Source of the DNA: Deinococcus frigens DSM 12807
GTDB lineage: Bacteria > Deinococcota > Deinococci > Deinococcales > Deinococcaceae
DNA length: 64,000 nucleotides
Assembly (NCBI RefSeq): GCF_000701425.1
Contig: NZ_JNIW01000017.1
Span: 1-64,000, forward strand
Direction of reading: 5' to 3'
Every line of letters begins with the position of its first letter. Position 1 is the stretch's first letter. Below, piece after piece: positions 43,876 to 56,863 of this stretch. Under the pieces are notes generated by a model. That model was given only the letters and a program-made list of their open reading frames with translations. It was not told the origin of the DNA and did not search any database. A program made the translations under genes and the position numbers.

Positions 43876-44373
43876 ATGACGAAACTGCTTGCCCTGAGCC
43901 TGGCTGGACTGACCGTACTGGGTTCGGCCCTGGCCGCTGGCTACAGGAACGCCGAGAACGGCTTCTCGGTCACGCCGCCGTCCGGCTGGACCCAGATGAG
44001 CGTTCCCGGCGTGACCGTGGCCTTCGCCGACAAACCGCAGGGCAATTTCACGCCCAACCTGAATGTGGCTGTGCAACCGCTTCCGCCGGGGATGACCCTG
44101 GCGCAGTACCACGCCCTGAGTCTAGATCAGGTTGGGAAACTGATCACCGACAGCAAGGTCATCAGCACGCGCGCCACCACCCTGGGTGGAGCGGCGGCCA
44201 ACGAAACCATCTTTACCGGGCGGCAGGGCGAGTACAAGCTGTATTTCATCTCCACCTACACGGTCAAGGGCGGCAAGGCTTATCTGATCACCGCAACGAC
44301 CAGGCAGGGGCTTCAGGCCAAGATGACGCCCGTGAACGCGGCCTTCATCAAGAGTTTCAAGATTCTGCGTTAA
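43876..44373 (+). CDS. secreted PsbP/DcrB-like protein
   Basis: 165 residues from the ATG at 43876 with a cleavable signal (MTKLLALSLAGLTVLGSALAAGY). The mature part starts YRNAENGFSVTPPSGW, the typical DcrB/PsbP-like (DUF1795) start, and ends NAAFIKSFKIL, matching the family end. It folds as a small alpha/beta domain; its role is unknown. It lies just upstream of nspC on the same strand. Confidence 0.7.
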   Translation: MTKLLALSLAGLTVLGSALAAGYRNAENGFSVTPPSGWTQMSVPGVTVAFADKPQGNFTPNLNVAVQPLPPGMTLAQYHALSLDQVGKLITDSKVISTRATTLGGAAANETIFTGRQGEYKLYFISTYTVKGGKAYLITATTRQGLQAKMTPVNAAFIKSFKILR

Positions 44374-44414
44374 GGAGGGCGGTTTGCCCGGCCCCCGCCC
44401 GCTAGACTCCGAGC

Positions 44415-45650
<1,236 letters not shown>

Positions 45651-45662
45651 GAGGAGGCCGCC

Positions 45663-46148
45663 ATGAATGACCAGGACAGACAGCACCTGACGCGCTGCGC
45701 CGAGCTGGCCGGGGCAGCGCTGCGCTCGGGCAACGATCCCTTCGGTTCGCTGCTGATGTCGGGCGCAGGCGAGGTACTGTTCGAGGACCACAACCGCACT
45801 GCTGACGGCGACGCCACGCAGCACCCGGAAATCGCCATTGCCCGCTGGGCCGCCGCGCACCTCTCACCGGAACAGCGGGCGCGGGCCACCGTGTACACCT
45901 CCGGCGAACACTGCCTGATGTGCGCCGCTGCCCACGGCTGGGTGGGCCTGGGCCGTATCGTGTACGCCAGTTCCTCCAGACAACTGACTGAGTGGATGGG
46001 CGAGTTCGGCGCACAGCCTGGGCGGGTCAACCCGCTGCCCATTCAGGACGTGCTGCGCGAGTGGTCTGTCGAGGGACTGGAACCGGCGCTGAGCGCACGC
46101 CTCCGTGAGCTGCATCGGCAGAATTTTCGCAGGCAGGCCGAAAGCTGA
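45663..46148 (+). CDS. nucleoside/cytidine deaminase-family protein
   Basis: 161 residues. The zinc site is formed by HPEIAIARW (~residues 60-68, HPE in place of the common HAE) and SGEHCLMCAAAHGW (~residues 79-92, Cx2C). Relatives deaminate guanine, cytidine or related bases. The fourth motif VGLGRIVYASSS fits the family. It is 12 bases after nspC, so probably co-transcribed, with no known reason. Confidence 0.8.
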   Translation: MNDQDRQHLTRCAELAGAALRSGNDPFGSLLMSGAGEVLFEDHNRTADGDATQHPEIAIARWAAAHLSPEQRARATVYTSGEHCLMCAAAHGWVGLGRIVYASSSRQLTEWMGEFGAQPGRVNPLPIQDVLREWSVEGLEPALSARLRELHRQNFRRQAES

Positions 46149-46166
46149 TCCAACGTCACCTCAAAC

Positions 46167-46210
46167 AGCCACAAACCCCCGCACTCGCTACGGAGTCGGG
46201 GTTTGTGGCT
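46167..46210. terminator. hairpin after the deaminase gene
   Basis: AGCCACAAACCCC pairs perfectly with GGGGTTTGTGGCT around an 18-base loop. There is no run of T on either side, so it may be a weak terminator or an RNA-stabilising hairpin. Confidence 0.6.
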
Positions 46211-46394
46211 TCCTGCATGAATATCTGTGTCGGGGAAGTCTGGAGGGTGCGCCGGGGCAACTCGTGTGCCCGCAAAAGCGCGCGGATTGGGACCCGGCCC
46301 CTGAAACGAGGCTGGGAAGAAGAGTGCCGGGCATGGGGTCACGAACTGGGTGTCCAGTCACGCCCGGCGCAGGGGGGTCAGGTGGGGGCCTTGC

Positions 46395-47591
46395 TCACTT
46401 GCGGTAGATCTTGATGGCTCCGTTCACGGTACGGATGCTGCCGCCCTCGAAGTCGGCGGCCCAGGCCCCGCTGAGCGTGTACTGATCGCGGGTGGGAAAG
46501 CCCAGGAAGCTGCCGCTGCCGCCCAGGCCCTGGTAGGACTTGAGCACTGGGCCGGTCAGCCAGAAGGTGCCGTATTTCTGCGAATCGTAGAGTGCGCCGT
46601 TTTGAAAGAAGCCGTACAGGCCAGTGGTGCCGTAAAGGTTCTGTGGAATGACCTTTTCGTCTCCGGCGGCCCAGCCCAGTCGGCTGGGGGGGCGGTTTGC
46701 GCCGTTCTCGGCCTGAGCCAGCGACAGGTAGCGCGCCAGCAGGCGGCCATGCACCGAGTACGAACGGCTGCTGCCGTTGGCATGCAGCAGCGCCGCGTCG
46801 CCGTACGCGCCGACGCCGTTAAACTTCTGCCACCAGCCGTCGCCCCAGGGCACGGCGTAGGTGGTGGCCTGGCCCAGCGATTCGTCGCCCTTCAGGCGGG
46901 CGTAGGCGTCCACCATCGCGCCGTCAAAGAAGCCGTCCTGGCGCTGGCCGGGCTGAATCCTGGTGACGGGCGTGGGTGTGGGCTGCGGCGTCTGCGCCAC
47001 GTTGCCCACCCGGAAAAAGGCGGTGTCGGTGACCCAGGCGTTGGCCGGCAGCGGATTAACCACGATGCTCAGCGCCTGCGCCAGTCCATCCTGACCCTTC
47101 ACGCTGACGGTGGCGAATTGCTGCTGACCCTCGAAGGTGGCGATGTCCTTTAAGCTCAGCTCGGTGGTGCTCGCCACGGCCAGCAGCTTGTCCTGGCCAT
47201 TGGGACCACCGACGCTCAGGTTATATTTTGCGCCGCCCTGTGGAAAGACCCGCGTGCCCGCCTGGACATAGTTGCTATCCTCGTACCTGTTGGGGAAGAA
47301 CAGGTCGATGTTGCCGTCCGCATTCACGTTGAACAGGTAGATGTAGGCGTCGGCATTGGTCTTGACGCCCACGCTGATGCGCTCGCCGATCTGGTAGGTG
47401 GGGTTGCCCGTGCCGCTGGCGTCGCGGTTGGTCCAGACCTGCACATTCAGGTCCGGCTGCGAAGGGTTGACGATGATGCTCTGGGCGCTGATCCGCGCGT
47501 CGCTGGCCGCTGCCAGTGAAGAGGCGGCCAGGCCCAGCAGGGCAGTGAGGACCGAGATGCGCTTGAAGCTGGACGGTTTGAAGCTGGTCAT
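46395..47591 (-). CDS. secreted protein with DUF4384 and LGFP-like repeats
   Basis: 398 residues with a signal peptide (~residues 1-27). Residues ~33-175 match DUF4384: IIVNPSQPDLNVQVWTNRDAS...IGERISVGVKTNADAYIYLFNVNADGNIDLFFPN, a surface beta domain. Residues ~215-398 contain aromatic repeats ending GSGSFLGFPTRDQYTLSGAWAADFEGGSIRTVNGAIKIY, typical of LGFP repeats that bind cell-wall or surface polymers. It is probably an envelope-attached protein. The start is set by the signal; a longer frame upstream is not convincing. Confidence 0.82.
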   Translation of the reverse strand: MTSFKPSSFKRISVLTALLGLAASSLAAASDARISAQSIIVNPSQPDLNVQVWTNRDASGTGNPTYQIGERISVGVKTNADAYIYLFNVNADGNIDLFFPNRYEDSNYVQAGTRVFPQGGAKYNLSVGGPNGQDKLLAVASTTELSLKDIATFEGQQQFATVSVKGQDGLAQALSIVVNPLPANAWVTDTAFFRVGNVAQTPQPTPTPVTRIQPGQRQDGFFDGAMVDAYARLKGDESLGQATTYAVPWGDGWWQKFNGVGAYGDAALLHANGSSRSYSVHGRLLARYLSLAQAENGANRPPSRLGWAAGDEKVIPQNLYGTTGLYGFFQNGALYDSQKYGTFWLTGPVLKSYQGLGGSGSFLGFPTRDQYTLSGAWAADFEGGSIRTVNGAIKIYRK

Positions 47592-47790
47592 GGTGTACCC
47601 CTCTATGAGTGCTGAGACGAAGTTCGGTGGTGATCGGCTTGAATGCGCGTAAGGTACGGGCTGAACCTGATGAGGCACTGATAGGCTGCGATTATTAAAG
47701 CCAGTCAGAAACGGTAAAGGGATTGGAGGCAGGCCGGAACCCCTCCACTCCGCTCAGGGCGACGCAGCCTTTTGCTCTCCCTTTCCCGCG

Positions 47791-48567
47791 CTACCGGACG
47801 AACAGGCCCGCCGCCCACAGCAGCAGCGGGGCCAGCAGCAGCGCCGGGAGCATGCTGGCCACCCGTACGCGCCTATCCTCCATGCCCAGGCCAGCCAGCA
47901 TCAGGTTCCAGCCGATGCCGATGATGGTCAGCCCACCCGCCCCGGTCAGCATCAGCACGTAGGGATTGGTCTTGAGCGTCTCGGGGTCCGCGCCGCCCAG
48001 CAGCGTGGCGGCAAAGCCCCCGGCGGCCAGGCTGATGCCGCCCTGCACGATCAGCACCGTCACGGCGCTGAAGCCCACGCCGATGCCGTAGGCCCCGGCC
48101 AGCGCCAGCGAGGCGATGCCGTCCAGCGTACTTTTCAGGATGTAGCTGGAAGCGTCGCCCGTCAAACCGTTTTGCAGCCCGCCCACAAAGGTCAGCGGCC
48201 CCACGCAGAACAGCAGGCTGGCGGCCACGAAGCCCTCGGTAAAGCGGCCCTCGCCCCTGAAGCGCTTTTTGAGGGTCTCGCCCAGGCGGTTCAGCCCTTC
48301 CTCGATGCCCAGCGCTTCGCCGATCACCACACCCACCGCCAGGCTGACCAGCGCCACGATCACGCCAGGAATGCTGCCTGCCGCCACCCGGTTCAGACTA
48401 CTCGCCATATCCAGCCCGATGAATAGCGTGACCAGGCTCAGGGTTTGCAGCAGCGAGCGCTGTGTCCGCGCGGGCAGCCGTCCGCCCACCGTCAGGCCCA
48501 GCAGGGTTCCCAGCAGCACCGTGCCGACATTGACCAGGGTGCCCGACAGTTGCGCAAAGAGGCTCAT
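47791..48567 (-). CDS. DUF554 membrane protein
   Basis: 258 residues with about six to seven membrane segments and the DUF554 pattern: GTLVNVGTVLLGTLLGLTVGGRLP at the start, LFCVGPLTFVGGLQNGLTGDASSYILKSTLDGIASLALAGAYGIGVGFSAVTVLIVQGGI in the middle. YqgA/YdfK-type members are inner-membrane proteins of unknown transport role. The start ATG at 48567 lacks a clear ribosome site. Confidence 0.9.
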   Translation of the reverse strand: MSLFAQLSGTLVNVGTVLLGTLLGLTVGGRLPARTQRSLLQTLSLVTLFIGLDMASSLNRVAAGSIPGVIVALVSLAVGVVIGEALGIEEGLNRLGETLKKRFRGEGRFTEGFVAASLLFCVGPLTFVGGLQNGLTGDASSYILKSTLDGIASLALAGAYGIGVGFSAVTVLIVQGGISLAAGGFAATLLGGADPETLKTNPYVLMLTGAGGLTIIGIGWNLMLAGLGMEDRRVRVASMLPALLLAPLLLWAAGLFVR

Positions 48568-48893
48568 TGAGAAGGAGGCTAGCAGGTGACAAGGGCGGTC
48601 AGGAGGCCGTGCCTGGCGGAAGGTACGGGGGGCCGGGGTGCAACAGGCCGGAGCCGTCTGGGAGCGGCTTGAGATTCGAATGGCCAGACCGGTGAACGGT
48701 GAGCGCCGCTGTTCAGTGGTGAGACTGCTGAATATTTGGACTGCCCTCCCCCCTCCCCAAGGTTCAAGGCTTGGTCAGGTCGGGCCTGATTTTGCCCTGA
48801 CCTGGCCTGTGGTACTCTCCGCGCAAGTTGAAACGCATGCCTATCCGTTCCGATACCGCGCCCCCACCGGGCGACGGACCGGGCGGCGGCGCT

Positions 48894-48962
48894 GTTTTAA
48901 CCTGCTCTGTTTTAACCTGCTCTGTTTTAACCTGCTCTGTTTTAACCTGCTCTGTTTTAACC
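48894..48962. repeat. 15-bp tandem repeat (4.6 copies)
   Basis: GTTTTAACCTGCTCT is repeated four times exactly at 48894, 48909, 48924 and 48939, then a partial GTTTTAACC. It lies about 94 bases upstream of the small HTH gene, in an otherwise GC-rich leader, and is not coding in any convincing frame. Confidence 0.95.
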
Positions 48963-49055
48963 CACACTGCCGTCGCTGGACGCCTGAACACTGAAATCAA
49001 ATCCTGTCTGGGGCTGGCCGTATGGCAGCCCCGCGCTCTTTTTGGGAGGTCCACC

Positions 49056-49259
49056 ATGACCCTTTCAGACCAGTTCCACAGCCTGCCCATGCTCCTGAAG
49101 GTCCGCCAGGTCGCCGATTTTACCGGCACCCACGAACGCACCGTGCGCCGCTGGATCAGGGATGGCCGCTTGGGCGCAGTCGAGCATCCCAGCGGCCTGC
49201 GCGTGCCGCGCCGCGCCCTGTGGCGTTTTCTGGGCCTGGACCTGGCGCTGAGCGCATAA
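49056..49259 (+). CDS. small HTH (excisionase/MerR-like) DNA-binding protein
   Basis: 67 residues: LLKVRQVADFTGTHERTVRRWIRDGRLGAVEHPSGLRVPRRALWRFL, a compact winged HTH as in excisionase-like proteins that use 'VADxxGxxxRTVRRWIRxGRL'. The ATG at 49056 has GGGAGG 6 bases ahead. A 15-bp tandem repeat lies 94 bases before the start, where an operator could sit. It is followed after 40 bases by a repeat-type protein gene in the same direction. Target unknown. Confidence 0.8.
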   Translation: MTLSDQFHSLPMLLKVRQVADFTGTHERTVRRWIRDGRLGAVEHPSGLRVPRRALWRFLGLDLALSA

Positions 49260-49299
49260 GCAAGCAAACAGGCCGAGGCCGGGTTATGCTGCGTCCGCA

Positions 49300-50025
49300 A
49301 TGGCCGACGCGCATTCCGAGCTGAGAGCGGCGCTGGAACGCGGCGAACCCGCCAGTGCCTTCGAAGAGCGGTCCCCACAGCACCAAACCGAGGCGGCGAG
49401 GCTGGCCCTGCAACTGGGTCGCCCCCGCCTCGCCGCGCTGTGGGCCGGGGCGGACCCGCTGACGCACGCGGCAGCCCTGCTGCGATTGGGAGAGTCAGGC
49501 CACGCGCTGCGGGTCTTGGAGCCGCTGCCCGATACCACCCGCCCCGCCACCCTGCGCGCCCGCGCCCTGTGGCAACTGACGGACGCACGCGCCGAGGCCG
49601 CAACACACGAGGCCCTGGCCCTGGCCCGTCAGGAGGGCGACGTGGGGGCCGTGATCGCCGCCGCTGTCCTGCGCGGCGAACAACTGTTCCTCCGGCCATA
49701 TGCCGCTCTGCGCGCGCTGGCCGAAGGGTTGAAGGTGGCCGAGGGCAGCGGGCAGCCCAGCGACGCACATCTGCTGGCGGTGCTGGCCCACGCGCAATTG
49801 CGGCTGGGCGGGGCCAAGGGAACGCGCACGGCGCAGAAAGCCCTGGACCGCAGCCTGCCGCGCAGCCCGGCCCGCGTGCTGGCGCTGTTCGCCCTGCAAA
49901 GGGCAGCCGAAGCGCAGGCCGAGGCGACAGACGGAGAGCTGGCGGCGGTGTGGTGGCGGGATTTCAGTGCAGGTCCGCCTCACGCCATGCCCGAGCGAAC
50001 GGCACGTAGGGCGGCGGACGAATAA
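49300..50025 (+). CDS. hypothetical TPR-like helical protein
   Basis: 241 residues with Ala/Leu-rich helix pairs (HSELRAALERGEPASAFEER..., AALLRLGESGHALRVLEPLP, AALRALAEGLKVAEGSGQPSDAHLLAVLAHAQL), consistent with a tetratricopeptide-type solenoid. No catalytic motif. Its 3' end overlaps the end of the phosphotransferase gene on the other strand by 62 bases, so one of the two ends might be mis-set, though both frames read well to their stops. Confidence 0.6.
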   Translation: MADAHSELRAALERGEPASAFEERSPQHQTEAARLALQLGRPRLAALWAGADPLTHAAALLRLGESGHALRVLEPLPDTTRPATLRARALWQLTDARAEAATHEALALARQEGDVGAVIAAAVLRGEQLFLRPYAALRALAEGLKVAEGSGQPSDAHLLAVLAHAQLRLGGAKGTRTAQKALDRSLPRSPARVLALFALQRAAEAQAEATDGELAAVWWRDFSAGPPHAMPERTARRAADE

Positions 50026-50898
50026 AGACCTTTGGGCCAGGATTATTGTCGGTGTACACGCTCTCGAAGACCCAGACGTTGCTTTCCTGCAAGTGCGCGT
50101 ACAGGTGAACGCCGTCCAGCAGTTCCGCCGCACCCAGCGGAAGGATTTGACGGTAGCCCGCCAGAAACGCCCGCGAGAGGTCCGGGCGCAGGCGCAGGCT
50201 GTAATCCAGAAACCGCACCACCTCCCAGGCACGCGGGGCCAGGCGGGTCTGCTCCCAGTCGATGATGGAGGCCGGCTGACCGTCCACGAAGAACACGTTG
50301 CCCCCGTGGAAATCACCGTGCAGGAAACGAAAAGGAGCGGCAGAGACAAAGGGGGCCTGGGGCGAGGTTCGCAAGAGGGCCAGCCGCTGCCGGGTTCTCT
50401 CCAGCGCCCAACCATCCGTCTCGTCAGGTCGGGGCAGGTTCACGATGGCCTGCTCGACGCGTTCCAGACGCTCCCGCGTTCTACCCGAGCTGCCAACGCG
50501 CGGAGCCTCAAAATTCACCTTCTGCGGCAATCGGGTATGCAAATCAGCCAGAAAGCCGCCCATATGCCGCACGTCCGCTTCGGTCAACGCTTCGCGGGCG
50601 ATGACTGCGCCGGGCGCTCTCTCGAACAGCGCTGCCCAGGCCGATCCAAGCTGACCGATGCCGCCAGTTCCACAAGCCCGCAGAGGCACGGGCCGGGGTG
50701 TCGAGACGCTGCCCGCCAGCGCAACCGCAATCGCGGCGTGTTCGCGTTCAATCGTCTGGCGCTGAGCGTCGCGGTAGACGCGCAGATGAAAGCTTCCCGC
50801 CCCGGCCTTTACCCGGAACGCGCCGTTGATGCTGCCCCCGCCCAGTGGGGTAATGGACCAGACCCTGCCCACGTCCCACTGCCGGGCCACCTCTTCCT

Positions 50899-50902
<4 letters not shown>
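49964..50902 (-). CDS. APH-type phosphotransferase
   Basis: About 312 residues. The kinase core is clear: SITPLGGGSINGAFRVKAGAGSFHLRVYRD (nucleotide loop and Lys-like Arg), RFLHGDFHGGNVFFVDG (~residues 207-223, Brenner HGDxxxxN) and PASIIDWEQTR (metal Asp). Members phosphorylate aminoglycosides, homoserine or choline. The start is taken as TTG at 50902, which overlaps the P450 stop (TTGA); GTG at 50890 is an alternative. It is the last gene of the yggS-divIVA-P450 run. Confidence 0.82.
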
Positions 50903-52151
<1,249 letters not shown>

Positions 52152-52152
<1 letters not shown>

Positions 52153-53006
52153 CACAGAAACTGGTGGTTTTCCAGCAGGTCCGTGTCCTTCTCGGCGTCC
52201 TGTTCGGGGGCCGGGTCCGCACCGGGCAGCTCCCGGTTCTGCGCCCTGTCCTGCGCCCGGCCCTGGCCCTTGAGGTGCTGGCCCGGCAAACTGGAAACGG
52301 GCAGGGCCATGTCCTCGGGCAGCACATGGCGGGCCGACAGATCGGAAAAGGAGGTCATCAGGGCGCGGTAGCCGCTCAGGAACTGGGTGTATTCCTGCCG
52401 TGCCCCGGCCAGCCGCGAGGTGTATTCGGTGTGGCGTTCGTTAAAATCGCGCTCCAGGGCGTTAATGCGCTCGGTCTGCACACGCTCGCGCTCCAGCAGC
52501 AACTGGTGGTGATCGCGCTCCAGATCGGCAAAGCGGGCATGGAAGGTGGCCTCCAGCGCGGTCATGCGTGCCCCGTGCTGGGCCTCAAATTCCACGTTGC
52601 GGGCCTGGGCCTCGCGCATCAGGCTCTCGCCCTGAGCGCTGGCGTGGGCCACGATCAGCTCGCTTTCCCTGGTGGCGTTCTGGCGCATGTCGTGGCCCAT
52701 TTGCTCGGCGGCCACCACGGCGCGGCGAATCTGGTCCTGGGAGGCTTTCAACTCCTCCAGCTCGCGCTCCAGGCGGGTGCGGGTCTCGCGCCCGCGCAGT
52801 TGTTCGCCCAGCAGCGCCTCCAGTTCGTCCGACACCTGTGCCAGAAAAGCGCGCACGCTGTCGCGGTTGTAGCCGCCCAGCCTTCCGGGAAATTCCTGGT
52901 GGCGGATGTCCAGCGGGGTCAGCCTGTTGGAATCCCGGCGGGCGGTGGTGCCGGGCGTTAGGTCAGAGGGCAAATCTCGGCTCAGGTCAGGCATTGAATC
53001 TGTCAT
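52152..53006 (-). CDS. divIVA: DivIVA-domain cell-division protein
   Basis: 284 residues. The DivIVA membrane-binding start is [39 protein letters not shown] (~residues 28-66), followed by a long coiled coil (to ~residue 215) and a disordered Pro/Glu-rich tail. It marks curved membrane at septum and poles and recruits division factors. It overlaps yggS upstream by four bases (ATGA) and the P450 downstream. Confidence 0.92.
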
Positions 53007-53656
53007 TGAAAAAGGCTCCTTCCCACCCGCACCAGGGTGGCTCCTGCGCGCACGGCCTGCGGATAATCGCCGCTCATGCCCATGCTCAGTTCAGGCAGGC
53101 CCAGATCGTGGGCGCGCTGAGCGGTCTCGGTGAATAGGCGCAGGATACGGGTTTCGGCCTCCGGGGGCGTCAGGTCCGCGCCGGAGTCCGGGGCCATGAC
53201 CATCAGGCCGCGCACGGTCAGCCCCGTCTCGCGCACACCTCTGAGCGTGTCGGCCAGCTCGTCGGCCAGGACCCCGTGCTTCTGTTCCTCGCCGTTGTGA
53301 AGCTGCAAGAGCAGGTCCGGCGCGTGGCCCCACCTGGCCGCCGCCTCCGCGATGGCCTCGGCCTGCCACACGGCCTCGATGGCATGGACCAGCGTGACCG
53401 GGCGCAGGTACTTGATCTTGTTGCGCTGGAGCGGGCCGATGTAGTGCCATTCCCAGTCGGGACGCTCGGCAGCCTTGTCGCGCAGTTCCTGGGCGCGGCC
53501 CTCGCCCAGCGGATAGCTGCCGTGGGCCAGCACCTGCCGCTCAATGCTCTCCAGGTCCTGACCCTTGGTCACGGCCACCAGCCTGGCACTGCCCGGCTCC
53601 CGTCCGGCCTCGGCCTCCAGCGCGCGCAGGTGGGCGACGACTTCGGGCAGGCTCAT
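53003..53656 (-). CDS. YggS-family PLP homeostasis protein
   Basis: About 217 residues: PLP lysine in [11 protein letters not shown] (~residue 31), [28 protein letters not shown] (~residues 70-84), and the C-terminal [28 protein letters not shown]. It binds PLP without enzymatic activity of its own in known homologues. It is the first gene of the divIVA operon, a widely conserved neighbourhood. The ATG at 53656 fits family length; upstream codons lie in a repeat. Confidence 0.93.
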   Translation of the reverse strand: MSLPEVVAHLRALEAEAGREPGSARLVAVTKGQDLESIERQVLAHGSYPLGEGRAQELRDKAAERPDWEWHYIGPLQRNKIKYLRPVTLVHAIEAVWQAEAIAEAAARWGHAPDLLLQLHNGEEQKHGVLADELADTLRGVRETGLTVRGLMVMAPDSGADLTPPEAETRILRLFTETAQRAHDLGLPELSMGMSGDYPQAVRAGATLVRVGRSLFQ

Positions 53657-54156
53657 GGAGTGAACCTGGAAGGGAGAGGAGTGACTTTGCGGGTTTTCGG
53701 GGTGGGTGCCACGGTTTGACCCCTCCCCCCATTCGGGGAACCTCCCCATAGAAGGGAGGCAAGGAGACTCCTGCGCTGTCCGGTCCCCAGCGCTTCTTGG
53801 CTCCCTTTAAGGGGAGCTGGCTGCGCAGCGGACGGAGGGGTCTGCGTGGGAGCGTGCCCAGACCCGTGCCCAGACCCTCTCGCGCCCAGAACAGCGCCGC
53901 AAACCATCTGAGTAGAGGACATCCCCGCTATTCTCCCCCACCCCGCCGGGCGGCTCAAGTCCTCCCCCCCCAAACCGCGCCGCCAGGGGGCCGTTTTCAG
54001 CGTGGCGCACCCGATCTTCACCCTTCTCAGGGGGCTAGCGGCAAGTGTGGACGCAGTGATCGCTCCATCCGGCCCCCAGCCCTGCCATGCCCGCGCCCGC
54101 CTGCGGGCATTTGTGCGGCCAGGGCGAGTTCAGAGATGTGCGAAACTAGGAGAAGA
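53657..54156. other. repeat-bearing intergenic region between yggS and bamA
   Basis: About 500 bases. The stretch 53715-53850 carries palindromic blocks, ACCCCTCC...GGAGGGGT and CTCCCCAT/CTCCCTTTAAGGGGAG, as in short palindromic repeats of Deinococcus. A ribosome site AGGAGA lies before the bamA ATG. The divergent promoters must be here; none is unmistakable. Confidence 0.5.
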
Positions 54157-56775
<2,619 letters not shown>

Positions 56776-56802
56776 GCGGCAGGCTGTAGAGCCTCAACGA
56801 CA

Positions 56803-56837
56803 AAGGGCGCGCATTCCTGGAAAGGATGCGCGCCCTT
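56803..56837. terminator. hairpin between bamA and the ABC genes
   Basis: AAGGGCGCGCATCC-type arms (AAGGGCGCGCATTCC with GGATGCGCGCCCTT) pair around a short loop, between convergent genes. The T run is weak. A 13-bp direct repeat TCTCTATTGAACG follows. Confidence 0.7.
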
Positions 56838-56863
56838 CTCTATTGAACGTCTCTATTGAACGT

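Noticed and set aside
48894..48962. Possible CRISPR array
   Set aside because: Units are contiguous with no spacers and no cas genes are nearby.
48764..49768. Minus-strand frame with a repeated VKTEQ
   Set aside because: The repeat is only the 15-bp DNA repeat translated; the rest opposes the HTH and TPR genes.
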